Source: Plasmodium malariae
Lineage: Eukaryota; Apicomplexa; Aconoidasida; Haemosporida; Plasmodiidae
Length of the DNA stretch: 64,000 bases
Direction of reading: 5' to 3'
NCBI RefSeq assembly: GCF_900090045.1
Contig: NC_041787.1
Span: forward strand, 1,818,001 to 1,882,000
Of the stretch, positions 23,241-35,164 are shown in pieces. The stretch's first letter is position 1; each line of letters starts with the position of its first letter. The position numbers and the translations under genes were made by a program. The notes under the pieces were generated by a model. That model had not been told where the DNA came from. It did no database searches and saw nothing but the letters and a program-made list of their open reading frames with translations.

Positions 23241-23594
23241 ACATATATATGATAAATTAAATCTTTACAAAATAGGAAAATCTACATTATGCTGAATATT
23301 ATAAGGCAAATAATAAAAAATGATTGAAAATATTTTTTCATTTATTTTCCCTATTTTTCTCCATTTTTTTTTTTTTTGTACATTTTTAGGGATCCAAAGT
23401 ACATAAAATGTCCAAAAAAGTTAAGTAGTAAATACAAAGGTGTATACATAATAAATTAGAAGCGAGTTGGAGCAGAAAGAGCAAACAATGCCGCAGACAA
23501 TAAATAAAATAAAGTACATATTGTATATTTGTATTTATATGTGCATATGTACGTAGATACACGAAGATACAAAGGCAAAAGAAGGAAATAAAAA

Positions 23595-23765
23595 TAAAAA
23601 AAAAATAATATATATTGAAATAAAATAATAAAAAAAATAATATATATTGAAATAAAATAAAAAAAAAAATAATATATATTGAAATAAAATAAAAAAAAAA
23701 AATAATATATATTGAAATAAAATAAAAAAAAAAAATAATATATATTGAAATAAAATAAAAAAAAT
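23595..23765. repeat. About 30-bp AT array (AATAATATATATTGAAATAA unit)
   Basis: Five to six tandem copies of AATAATATATATTGAAATAA followed by AATAAAAAAA, differing mainly in A-tract length. Confidence 0.85.
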
Positions 23766-24224
23766 GAAATGAAAAAAAAAAAAAAAAAAAAGAGTTGGTG
23801 GGAAAAGTTTATGAACAGACAGAACGTAAAACTTTTCGTGTAAATAGCCTTAAAGTGGTAGAACTCAGAAAAAACGAGAAAGCACAATTCAAATGTGGTA
23901 GGGATGACACAATATATGTATATATACATATATATGTACACGTACATATATATGTACACGTACATAAGTATATAACATATGCATTTCTTATATATGTGTA
24001 TAAAGCAAAATGAATGAGTAAAAATATGAACAAGTCCTAATTTGGAGTAACATATATGGGCATAAGCACAGGTGGATAAACGCTTCAACAAATAAATGGA
24101 TATAAACCTCTAAGTACAGCCCCTTTTGTAGTTACGAATTATTAATAAACATAATGCATATCTTTACATACTATTCCAACGTATATGAGGAAAAAAAAAA
24201 AAAAAAAAAAAAGATAAATCAGAA

Positions 24225-24475
24225 CATGTATATATGTGTATATATATATGTGTATATATATATGTGTGTATATATATGTGTGTATATATATGTGTGTATA
24301 TATATGTGTGTATATATATGTGTGATATATATGTGTGTATATATATGTGTGTATATATATGTGTGTATATATATGTGTGTGTATATATATGTGTATATAT
24401 ATGTGTATATATATGTGTATATATATATGTGTGTATATATATGTGTGTATATATATGTGTGTATATATATGTGTA
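24225..24475. repeat. TATATATGTGTG array
   Basis: Twelve- to fourteen-base TATATATGTGTG units in tandem, about 20 copies. The three overlapping plus-strand Tyr/Val/Cys frames are artefacts. Confidence 0.88.
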
Positions 24476-24505
24476 TTATATGTTTACATACATGTTCGCT
24501 ATATG

Positions 24506-24607
24506 TTAATATATATTTTTGTCATTTATGATATCCAAAATTTGCTTGCTGGCTTTATTTATGTCAAGTCGCATTAACTCGCATAAATATTGTAGTAAAC
24601 AAAAAAC
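24506..24607 (-). CDS. Candidate terminal exon of an unmodelled minus-strand gene
   Basis: On the minus strand an acceptor-like ATGTTCAG is followed by a frame reading [20 protein letters not shown], then [13 protein letters not shown] and a TAA stop at 24508-24506. Codon content (several GC-bearing codons, amphipathic helix pattern) suggests a real exon. I could not connect it to an upstream exon: the region just upstream is also open in another frame (YRPKGIAQNKFYMIM). Function unknown. Confidence 0.25.
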   Translation of the reverse strand, partial: VFCLLQYLCELMRLDINKASKQILDIINDKNIY

Positions 24608-24839
24608 CTGAACATGATCATGTAAAACTTATTTTGTGCTATGCCCTTTGGTCTATATTCTGAAAAGGAAAAAACATTTTATAGCAAATATGTGGAGAAT
24701 AATACATAAGTAATGAGATGAACCATTTTTATCTTTATTATTATTTTTTGTCTTTTCTTGGGAAAAATGTTTGTATTAACTCCAAAAAAATTTTTAAATC
24801 GAAAATGTGCGAAAATGGTAGTGGAGAGATACAGTGAAA

Positions 24840-25080
24840 AGGAAAAATAAATGTGTAGATGAACAAATACGCAAATGACTAAATGTGTAAATGAGTAAAT
24901 GTGTAAATGAATAAATACGCAAATGAATAATTATGCAAATGAACAAATACGCAAATGAATAATTATGCAAATGAACAAATACGCAAATGAGTAAATACGC
25001 AAATGAGTAAATACGCAAATGAATAATTATGCAATTGAACAAATACGCAAATGAGTAAATACGCAAATGAATAAATACGC
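24840..25080. repeat. 8-bp array (AAATGAAT/AAATACGC/AATTATGC units)
   Basis: About 30 octamer units alternating in sequence but regular in length. Confidence 0.85.
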
Positions 25081-25150
25081 ATACGAAGCAAAATGAAGCA
25101 GAAGAAAATGGGCGTAACGAACCTTCCTTTAAAATAAGACATATCACCAA

Positions 25151-25190
<40 letters not shown>

Positions 25191-25799
25191 TAAGGGAAGA
25201 AAGAAGACAATGGTGGCATTAACAAATATAAATACTTTGCAAAAAAATGAAAAAAAAAAAAAGAAGAAAAGGAATAAGAAAAAGAAAAATAATACATTAA
25301 AAAAAATATATATATATCAACATATTAAATATTTACCTTAGCTTTCATTTAATGAACTGACTTCAAATTAAAACTCTGAATTACATTACATTCTATACTA
25401 AAAGCTAGGGAAAAAAAAAAAAAGAAAAAAAAAGGAAAATATATGAATAACTTTGTGTAAGTTACTTGCACAGAAGATACGAAGTATAAGCCCACCGTGT
25501 TTACATGTGCACATACGTATATATTCATATATATATGTATACGTATATACATATGTGTATCTTAAGACTCACTATACAATATTTTTGTCCTATTTTATTT
25601 CATTTTTTCAAATTATTCCTTAAAAAAAAAAATATATATATATATTATATACACATGGAATATTCTTCTTTTATATTTGCTGAACGAGTAATACATTTCT
25701 GTATAACTTTTTTTTTGACAAAATATAAAAACATACATTTTCCAAGGAATATAAAATAAAAAAGAAGTTAACTACAAAAAGCAGCACACATAAGAGTTA

Positions 25800-25990
25800 T
25801 AATAAAAAATTAAAGAGAGAAAAAGAGGAAAGTAAAAAAAAGAACAGGAAAAAGGAAAAAAAAAGGAAAAAAAAAGGAAAAAAAAAGGAAAAAAAAAAAG
25901 GAAAAAAAAAAGGAAAAAAGAAAAACGTAAATAAGAAAAGAAGAAAAGCAATAAAAAAGTAAATAAGAAAAGAAAAAGGGGAATAAAATA
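25800..25990. repeat. Purine array (AAAAAAAGG units)
   Basis: About 190 bases of almost pure A and G on the plus strand. Phe/Ser/Leu open frames on the minus strand are artefacts. Confidence 0.75.
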
Positions 25991-26149
25991 GGGACGAAAA
26001 AGGAAAAAAGCCAAAATATAAGTATACCATCGTCAAGCTTTTCATAAATCGAGCGGTCATAACTTCCCTTTGACTTATTTTATCCCCCCTTCAAATATTG
26101 GTTTTGTGTTTTTCCCCTAAGAATTGTATATTACTACATAGAAATATAC

Positions 26150-26265
26150 ATACATATGTATGCATGTACGTACGTATGCATGTATGTACGTATGCATGTA
26201 TGTATGTATGCATGTATGTATGCATGTATGTATGCATGTATGTATGCATGTATGTATGCAGGCAG
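26150..26265. repeat. TGTATGCA/TGTACGTA array
   Basis: Tetramer-based array of TATG, CATG and TACG steps upstream of the plus-strand gene at 26347. Confidence 0.8.
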
Positions 26266-26346
26266 GTAGACATCACACACACCTTGCTCACATTACTATC
26301 GCATATTTAAAAAGCAAATAAAATATAAAAATTTGTTTTACGCAAA

Positions 26347-26570
26347 ATGAGTAAAGCATCTGAAAGTAATAAGAATATGGATGATCAAAGGTGATATAAG
26401 AATGAGAGTAGTGTTAAAGAGAAAAATGACGCAAATGATAAAACAAATAACAAAAAATGATGCAAAAACTTAGGGGAATAGAATATATTCCTTTTTTTCA
26501 ACATTTTTAAACTACTATAAATGAATAAATTATATTGTGCATTAGTTTATAAAAATACGAAAGCAACGAT

Positions 26571-26605
<35 letters not shown>

Positions 26606-26922
26606 AAAAGCAAAATTAAAAGCAAAAGCAGTTGCAACAGCAGTTGCAACAGCAGTTACGACAGAAGTAGCAATGGTTGTTTTATTTTCAAAATTGTTCT
26701 ATTTTTTCTTCAATTGTAGAATACACTTTGATGAAAAAGACAAAAAAAAATTGTTTTTGTATGGTTATGAACAACAGTTACTATATGGTACATATATTAT
26801 GACAACACAAAAAAAAAAAAAAAAAAAATTAAAAAGTGGAAGAATCGAGAAAAGTGAAAGAGACATTATCATAATGTGGAATATAATCCTTATATATGCA
26901 TACACACACACATACAAATATA

Positions 26923-26982
<60 letters not shown>

Positions 26983-28269
26983 TTGTACGTATTTATATAT
27001 ATTTATTTATGCACCCATAAATCTTCAATTCAGGAAGAATAAATTGGAAACTCGCCGAAAAAAAGAAAATAACGAAATACCCGATAAATACTATGAAAAA
27101 TTTGTGGAATAATAGCATAGCTAATTGGTTCAATTTATTTTTTTTTTTTTTTACAAATAAATATAGTCTAGTCAAATAAAACGTAGTTGTATATAACCTA
27201 GTCAAGCAGAAAATAGTCAAGTATAAGGTAGCATAACAAATGTAGCCTGGCATGTAGTAGCATATAGAAGCGTAACATGAAAAAAAAAAAAAAAAAAAAA
27301 ATAAATAAATAAAATAATAGTGGCATAAATAGTAATAACAAGAGGAAGTCAAATTGCACAGCATAGCGATGTACGAAGAAGTGTTCGCAATGAGGAGAAA
27401 AAATAAAAATAAAATTAATAGCATGAAAGGAATAGGCAAAAAAAGAATATATCATATATAGCACATAGTATATAGGCAGGGAGTAAAATTTAAAAATAGT
27501 AAACATTGAGTCTATTTCGAGTGAAAACATTATTATTTTATTTTATTTTTATTTTTTTTCGTTTGTTTGTTTGTTTATTTTTAGCTTACCACAATTTATA
27601 GAGAATTATTCTAAAGATGTCGAAAAACTAAACGAAATGAAAAAACAAAAAAAGTTGAATGCAGCGTCTAAAATAATTAAAAAAAAGAACAAACTAACAC
27701 CAGCCAAAGTACAGTTTGCTAAGCAGAGGTCAAACATCTCGATGAACCGAGTAATTAAAGGAGCTAGCTTAGATTACAAAAAATTAAATACACAAACATT
27801 AAAAAATAAAAAAGCGGTTAATTCTATTTTAAAAAAGAAAACAATAAATAAAAGCATAGATAAGAAGAAAAAAATTGTGGAACTAAAGAATAAAAATTTA
27901 CCATTAGGTAAACAAAAAACAAAAAAATATCTTATTGCCTCAAAAAAAAAAGAGGATGTAATAAATAAACAAAAGGGGGATGGAAAAAATGACAAAAAAA
28001 AAAAAGAAGAAAAAACAAAAAAGAACGGAAAAATAAATAAAAACGAAAAGGAAAAAAAAGAAGAAAAAGGAAAAAATAAACTGAAAAAGGAAAATAAAAA
28101 TGGAGATAAAGGTGGAAAAAGTGAAAAAAATAAAAATGATGATAAAAGAGAAAAAGCTAAAAACGATAAAGTAGTTATAAAAAAAATTGGAAAAAATGAA
28201 AAGGATAAAATTGATGAAAAGACAGATAAGAACAAAAAAGAAAATGAAAAAAAAAAAAGAAAAAAGTAA
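26347..28269 (+). CDS. Basic protein with Myb/Rap1-like N-terminal domain (copy B, four exons; probable frameshift near the 3' end)
   Basis: Exons 26347-26390, 26720-26787, 27034-27127 and 27585-28269; phases agree (891 nt, 296 aa). The splice model is supported by alignment to the intronless paralogue at 35165: copy B reads DEKDKKKLFLYGYEQQLL, GRINWKLAEKKKITKYPIN, TMKNLWNNSI, FIENYSKDVEKL, QRSNIS, against DESKKIFLYAYEHQL, EKINWKKAEELRITTHSAG, SMRSHYLNSI, YLEMYSEEVAKL, QRSNIS. No gap is needed across the splice junctions. The rest is a Lys-rich tail. An A12 tract (28247-28258) precedes the stop, and the +1 frame continues to 28597 as an orderly Asp/Lys repeat, so the true C-terminus may be there. 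The third donor (GTTCAA) is weak. The domain is compact (about 65 residues, one conserved Trp), compatible with DNA binding; function unproven. Confidence 0.65.
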
Positions 28270-28597
28270 AGAGAAGGAAAAAAATGATGAAAAGAGTAAA
28301 AAAGATAAGTTAAAAAAAGAGGACAAAAAGGACGAAAAGGAGGAGGATAAGGATAAAAATAAAGACAAAAAGGATAAGCCAAAAAAAGATGAAAAGAAGG
28401 ACGATAAGGATAAAAAGGAAAAGAAGGATAATAAGAAGGACAAGAAGGAGGATAAAAAGGACGATAAAAAGGACGATAAGAAGATTGACAAACGGGACGA
28501 TAAGAAGGTTGATAAACGGGATGACAAAAAGGATGACAAAGGGGATGACAAGAAGGTTAAAAAGAATATTTTAAAAACTCAAAAAACTAAAAAGTAA
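28259..28597 (+). pseudogene. Out-of-frame 3' continuation of copy B (KDKK-repeat tail)
   Basis: Directly after the A12 tract, the neighbouring frame reads an uninterrupted Lys/Asp/Glu repeat (for example KDKKEKKDNKKDKKEDKK, DDKKIDKRDDKKVDKRDDKK) and ends VKKNILKTQKTKK at a stop at 28595-28597. Composition matches the in-frame Lys-rich tail before it. Removing one A from the tract would fuse the two. It is either a sequencing or assembly error in the homopolymer or a true frameshift. Confidence 0.5.
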
Positions 28598-28991
28598 AGT
28601 GTCAAATGATACCCTCACTCAGTCAAATCTAAGTCAAATGTCGACATTGTAAAAGAATTTATCTTTCTCTATATAACTTTAATACTAACTTAAAAAGCTT
28701 CAAACATATATTGGACTTCTTTAGCATGAGCAAACGTACATCTGAATATATGTATATACGTACACGTATACATACTATTTTATAACAACGAAAAGGTAAG
28801 CATTGACCGAAGTGATACATGATAACCAATTTAATCGTAGCGAGAACAGAACAAAAAAAGGTGCGTTACAGAATGTGCACACAGATGAAACCGGTAAAAT
28901 GAATAGCTACAAAATAATCACTTATAAATATGCGGCTGCAAAATGATACATTGAAAAATAGCATTTTACTAAACAGTGTTTCTGGAAAAAA

Positions 28992-29025
<34 letters not shown>

Positions 29026-29210
29026 TATATTCGTATTCGTCCCTTTTAACCCTTTTTAAATTAAAATTTACACGTTATACAATTTTGCTATTTTTTTTTT
29101 TTTTTTTTTTTTCCCGCTTTCTTATGACTTATCCGAAATTTTACGCCTTAATACATTTTTCCAATATCGAAGAGAAGTTGTTTTTCAAAATTTAATATAC
29201 ATGTGAAAAG

Positions 29211-29269
<59 letters not shown>

Positions 29270-30101
29270 TATACACACGTGAAAAATATACATAAAAAGG
29301 TAAACATGAATAATATGTATGCATGTATGTAGAGTATAATAACATATACCAACACAAATGCAGTAATACCATTTAAAAAAAAAAAAAAAAAAAAGAATTG
29401 CACGAGCAGAAGGTTTACGAAATATGCGCGTGGAGAAATGATGTTGAACATTCTTATTTAATAGTAAAAAAAAATAAAAAAAAAAAGTCCAACCAAAAAG
29501 GAAATATTGAAAAAGGAATAGTGAAAATGAACTATTAAAAGTTATGTACTAAAGATTAAGTACTAAAAAATACATATTTAAAACGTATTAACAATTTCGT
29601 ACTAAAAACGTACTAACAATTTCGTATTAAAAACTTATTAACAATTTCGTATTAAAAACTTATTAACAATTTCGTATTAAAAACTTATTAACAATTTCGT
29701 ATTAAAAACTTATTAACAATTTCGTATAAAAGACTTATTAACAATTTCGTATAAAAGACTTATTAACATTCACTTACCATATATTTTGTAATAAAAATTT
29801 AAATAATGTATGATCAAAAAAATCATAGACGGGGATGCGGTGAGGGACAAATAAAAAAAGCTTGTTGCCTCAAGAGCACTTTTACAGCCATTTTGAAGAG
29901 AAAAATTAAGGAATTTCTTATCTTCACTTGTACTTGTATATTTAAAAATGTAATATAGTATATGTACCATATGTTATGTATGCTACGCGTGTAATATATG
30001 CATGGGCATACAAAGGAAAATGCACTTACAAGCGGAATGATAAATACGCAGTTTTAAAACAAAAATAAAATTTTCTCATATATATATAATTATCAACTTC
30101 T
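28598..30101. other. Intergenic region between convergent genes
   Basis: I see no gene. It holds A- and T-tracts, TA runs (29010-29028, 29217-29267) and a 25-bp tandem array at 29575-29765. The flanking genes converge here. Confidence 0.6.
29575..29765. repeat. 25-bp array CTTATTAACAATTTCGTATT + AAAAA
   Basis: Seven to eight near-identical copies, the first with CGTACT/CGTATT variants and the last two with CGTATAAAAGA. Confidence 0.9.
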
Positions 30102-31547
30102 CTATCCGCTTAATTGTTTAATTTGTGCTTTCCTTTTTTTATAAACCCATCTCAATTTTAAAAGTACATAATGAATAAATCGAATGTTGAAAAGGTAGGA
30201 GCGAATAATTTTCTTTTTTAAAATGGGATGTATAGACATATTTAAAATTTTAATAACCATAAGATATGTTATGTCTACTTTTCTCTTTACTTTTGAGTAC
30301 ATCTTTATAACACACATGCAAAGGGAAATTATGTGCCCTATTTTGAATTCAAAAAGGAGCCCATAGGTTGTTATCAGTCCTCCACTCAATCTTCTAGCCT
30401 TTTTATCAGTGGTTGTGGCATTGCTGAGTTGTCTGTCCTTACCATTTTCCTTATCGTAGTTGTTTCCCCTTCTCGCAGGAAAGACCTGCCCCGTCCTTGC
30501 ATTTATATGGTTGAATAGGAAATATACCTCTTCTAACTCTCGTAGGAATAGAGCTTTCATTCGTTCTATGTTTTGATAACGTAAATAGAAAGACCAAAAC
30601 ATAAAGGACAGAAAAAATTTGTGCAAAATATAAATGTAGTTGTAAAGATCTTCATCTAAATTGTTGGTAATATATACAGGTTGATCAAAATAGTAGAAGG
30701 TAGCATTTTTAAAAGTCAAGTGATTAGGTTTCTTCGGTAAAGGAATAAAAAAGCAGAGTACCTTATTATTATTAAGATTCATATTGTTTTTAAATAAATT
30801 ATAAAATAATTTATAGTCAATCAAATCTTTTTTAAACTGATATGTCTGTTCATCTATTTCAATGAGTATGCAATTCTTTGTATCAACGAATTTGCTACTA
30901 CCAAATTTTTTTTCTAAGCTTTTTGTACACATACTTTTATTCAAGGTCTTTGTTGAAACATAGCTGATTTCATGTATTTTTTTTATAATATTTAATATAT
31001 AATTATTGTAAGTGCTATTCATATTATTACAGTATTTTAATAATTTATTTTCATAGTACAATTCATGCATTTTTTTTAAAAGAGCATATTTTTTATTTTG
31101 ATGGATTAAAGAAATTATCAAGAAATAGTAGTCTAAAAATTCGCTTCTTCTATTTATATCCTTAATATTTCTTTTAATATAGTTAACTCCTTTTTCTAAT
31201 TCTTTGGCTTTATCTTTATCGCCCATTGACGTATTCTTATAATTTAAAAAAGAATTGTGTGGACTGTTTGTTGTTATAATGTTTAGTGGGCTATAGTAAT
31301 TACTACAGCTTTTGAAAAAGAAACTATTTACTCTAGTAAAATTTCTCAGAAGAGATATGTTTGATATGGATGCTTTAGAATTTAAAGGGAATAGTAAATT
31401 TAATTTCTTAGGCTTCTTTTTATCACTACTTATGGTCGTTATGTCTTTAGCTTCTGCTTCGATTTCTTTTAATACGACTTCGTGCTCCTCCCTATAGGCA
31501 CTCAGACTGAGCGGGAAAAAATGGTTTCCGCATTTTTCGAAAAAAAG

Positions 31548-31579
<32 letters not shown>

Positions 31580-32113
31580 AAAAAAAATTTTACACAAGCT
31601 TCACACACACACACACACACACTTATTTTGTCTTTCCTACTTCCTATTTATGAATCTCCATATGTTTTTGAAGGAGTTAACCGAATACTGCATGCTGAAA
31701 TCTTTTCTATTTAATTCCTTCCATCTCACATGGCCTACAACACGAAAACGTCATTTGAAGTTTGTATCAGTGTGGTGTAGGGGGCAAGAAAATTTTTCGC
31801 CATTTCAACGTTTCGTTTTGCCATATTTTGTTAAACTTCTTTTTATTACATTCTATTTTTTTATTTTTTTTCTATTTACGCATGTGTATAACCATACATC
31901 AGTTTGTCCATGTAGCATTTCCTTATGAGCTTTACAATGTCCTCCTTAGATAAGGACCTACAAAATAAGGAAACCAAATGGTGGTAAACGGAAACATTGG
32001 AAAAATTACGAATAAATTAAAAAAATTTTTGAATAATTTAAAATTTTTGATATTACTCTAATAGGTTTTTACTTGTCTTCTTCAAGCTGTTCATATTCGC
32101 GTAAATCTAACAT
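30102..32113 (-). CDS. Conserved Plasmodium protein of unknown function, three exons, about 496 aa
   Basis: Exons 32113-32073, 31957-31898 and 31491-30102; phases agree (1491 nt). The first ATG of the long last exon (31226) is not the start, because the open frame continues upstream to a TATAG acceptor and joins two short exons: MLDLREYEQLEEDK, then SLSKEDIVKLIRKCYMDKL, then MEEHEVVLKEIEAEAKDI. The N-terminus is a charged amphipathic helix that may be coiled coil. The body contains IEIDEQTYQFKKDLIDY, a VLCFFIPLPKKPNH segment and several Phe/Tyr-rich helices (YNYIYILHKFFLSFMFWSFY); the latter could be membrane-associated but is not a clear transmembrane segment. The C-terminus is strongly basic. 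I recognise no domain. The gene sits, in opposite orientation, between the two Myb/Rap1-like paralogues. Confidence 0.65.
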
Positions 32114-32145
32114 ATGCACACACACATACACACGCACATAAAAAA

Positions 32146-32176
<31 letters not shown>

Positions 32177-32429
32177 GAGTAATACTGATATATAAAGCCT
32201 TAATCATATTAACTGTCCTCTATATAAATTGACATTTGTAAATATAATTTTATCTACTACTAATGGGAGGACCAACACCAACTTAAGTCTTCTTTTTTTT
32301 TTTTTTTTTTTTTTTTTGTTATCGTTCTTTTACTCAAAGAGTTATAACTTTATAACTTTAAATTCTTGACACTACATGAAGTTTTAGTTTTTCGACCTTC
32401 CATAATTTGTTTAGCAAACAAGATTACAA

Positions 32430-32560
32430 GCTTACATGTTTACATGCTTACATGTTTACATGCTTACATGCTTACATGTTTATATGCTTACATGTTTACA
32501 TGCTTACATGTTTTCATGCTTACATATTTACATGCTTACGCTTGTATGCACACTTACGTA
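32430..32560. repeat. 8-bp array TTACATGY
   Basis: About 14 copies of TTACATGC/TTACATGT. Confidence 0.85.
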
Positions 32561-33933
32561 AAGGCTAATATATATGCTTATGCTTACGTTTATACTTTGT
32601 TACGTTTCGCTGTTTTTGTTTGTTTTCTTTTTTTTCGAAGGTGTTAAGAAAAAGGGAAAATATTGTCAAGTAGACGCAACTAGCTATATCTGCTCAAACA
32701 TACGTATCCACTTGTTTGTATTTCTAATTAGTTATTTGTTTTATTATTTTCCATGAACACTTATACCTCCATTTCGTATTGTTATAAAATGGTATTAATA
32801 TATATTAGACAATAAAATTTATAACACTATTTTTCTCTTTGCTTGTTTTTATAAATTTTCATAAGCTCCTTTTATAATATTTTTTAACATAACAATGTTT
32901 TTTTCTTTTTTTTTTTTTCTTACATTATATTACATTTTGACACGTACTCTTCGTTGGATTGTTGAACTATAATTAGGCACTTCAACAAATGGGGAAAAAA
33001 AAAAAAAAAAAAAAAAAAAAGACAATAATAAATTACCTTCTTACTTTGAAAAGTGCATTTAAAAATTTGAGTGTGTGGTCATAAAACATTAACTAAATTG
33101 TAAGTACAAAATTAATAATGTTCTTTTTACTTATATTTTTATTTATATTTTTATTTATATTTTTATTTTTACTTACATTTATGTTTATGTTTATGTTCAT
33201 CGTTTGACATGTTATACATGTTATGAAGCTCTCTTCACCTTTGGGAAAAAATAGAAAGAGGGATCACTTTACGCATTCTGTATGTATCTACAGGAGTGTA
33301 TACATACATGAATATTATGCACATATGTATGGGCTTATAAATGTAGGTCGCCATGAATGTGAAACATAAGATTTCTGTGAGTTCATACTGAAAAAAAAAA
33401 AAAAAAAAAAAAAAAAGAGGTGCGTATTTTCGTAATACGTAAAAGTAATAAGATTTTTAATTCCAAAAAAAAAAAAAAAAAAAAAAAGAAAGCAAAAGAA
33501 GGAAAAGGGAAGTATAAATAAAGAAGAAATATAGCAGAGATTATGTAGAAATAAAGTAGATGTAATGAAGAAGTAAAGCAATTATAATGCAGAAATAATG
33601 CAGAAATAATGCAGAAATAAAGCAGATATAATGCAAATATAACAAAAAACTTTTTCCATTTTATTTAATAGAATGGTAAAAAAAATTTTTATGATACATG
33701 CACAATTACACTTAAACAAAGAGAAAAAAAAAACTAGCTAAAAAATTAATTTACCAGGGCATTTGAAAAGGACAATATGATCCATAAATAATTTTTCGAA
33801 TTAAGTAAAAGTAATTAAGCATATTAGTAAAAAATAGAAAAATAAAAAAGTGTTTACTTTAAATAAATATTCTTACCATGTAGACAATTGTTTTATGGGA
33901 AAAAATCCAGTAGCAAGAGAATGAATATGCCCC

Positions 33934-33964
<31 letters not shown>

Positions 33965-34204
33965 ATATATATATATATATACCCATACGCACATATAACA
34001 GTATTCAACAGTGATATATTTTTAATTTTTGTTAAAATTAGCAACATACATTGGGTCTATACATGAAAAATAATCATAATATATTCTACTTTATAATAGC
34101 ATAAATTTTTATAAAATTATTACTAACAAGTGTAGCTTAGACAAATAACCATTTATGTTTTTGAAAAATAAATTAAAAAATTCAGTGTTAAAAATAGTTG
34201 AACA

Positions 34205-34400
34205 AACGCACAAACGTGTACAAATGTGCAAATGTACAAATGTACAAATGTACAAATGTGCAAATGTACAAATGTACAAATGTACAAATGTGTAAATGTA
34301 CAAATGTGTAAATGTAAAAACGTACGAATGTACAAAATGTCTAATTGTGCGAATGTACAAAATGTCTAAACGTGCGAATGTACAAATGTGTAAATGGGCA
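34205..34400. repeat. 8-bp array CAAATGTA/CAAATGTG
   Basis: About 20 octamer units, degenerating at the 3' side to GTCTAAACGTGCGAATGTACAA-like variants. Confidence 0.85.
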
Positions 34401-35164
34401 AATGTAGAAAAACAAAAAAAATTATTAACAGTTCAGAAAAAAAAAAAACTAAAAAAAAATAAAGTAGAAATATACAAACATATTTACATATATTTTTTTA
34501 TGAAAATTTTATGTAACGTTTAAACAATATATTGTACATTAAAGGGATTACATGAAATTGAAAAATAGTCTTAACTAATTCGTGTAAAAGAAACATTTGC
34601 TTACATATTCTTCCATTTTGATTTACTCATTTATTTATGCATTTATTTAAGTGCTTATTTATTTATCTATCTATTTTTTTATTTTATTTTATTTTTTTTT
34701 ATTTGCTTAAATTTTTATATCTGTTTAAAAAAACTGGTGTACTGTGTAAGTAATTTCAGTGGACAATCTCTTTTTTTTAATAGACGGGTATAACATGCCA
34801 TATATCATGGTTTACTAAATGTGTAAGACGCGCATACAAGTATTTATACGTACAAATTTACTCTTGTATTTTATATCAAATAGTAGTTTTCCCTTATTTC
34901 AATTTGCTTCTCTTAAATTTTGTATGCCTTCAATGGTTTACCTATATTTTTAAATTTTTTAAATTATTCTGACCATACTTTTTAATTTTACAAGTACACA
35001 CATTTGTGCGAACATAAATGCAGCTCTTCTGATTTATCCCTCGGAATTTGCTATTAATTCAAGGGAAAGAAAAAAAAAAGAAAAAAAAAAAAAAAATAGT
35101 ACCGAATAGTAGCAAGTAATACCGCCTAGAACCAAAATAACAACAAATCGACAAGCTGAACAAA

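Larger units (their letters stand above)
21053..26346. other. Long repeat-rich intergenic region with two weak candidate exons
   Basis: More than 5 kb without a gene I can model completely. Contents in order: a TTTTTTCTCA decamer array (21345-21515), an A-tract cluster (21955-22100), a TACATACGTACATGCG array (22240-22385), a candidate plus-strand exon (22511-22672), a possible terminal exon (23391 on), a 30-bp AT array (23595-23765), a TATATATGTGTG array (24225-24475), a candidate minus-strand exon (24506-24607), an octamer array (24840-25080), a purine array (25800-25990) and a TGTATGCA array (26150-26265). Confidence 0.55.
32114..35164. other. Intergenic region between divergent genes
   Basis: I see no gene in about 3 kb. 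Contents: poly-A/T tracts, an octamer array (32430-32560), TTTATATTTTTA units (33125-33170), TGCAGAAATAA units (33590-33640), a TA run (33930-33980) and an AAATGTAC octamer array (34205-34400). Both promoters of the flanking genes should be here. Confidence 0.55.

Noticed and set aside
24154..24577. Plus-strand Tyr/Val/Cys/Ile open frames
   Set aside because: Translation of the TATATATGTGTG array.
27774..28551. Two minus-strand open frames of about 200 codons opposite copy B
   Set aside because: Phe/Ser/Leu shadows of a Lys-rich coding region; the plus strand has the paralogue-supported gene.
34416..34437. Short match to the AAAATTATTAACTGTTCAG stretch of copy A
   Set aside because: Considered as a remnant of a third paralogue, but the match is under 20 bases in AT-rich sequence and nothing around it aligns.
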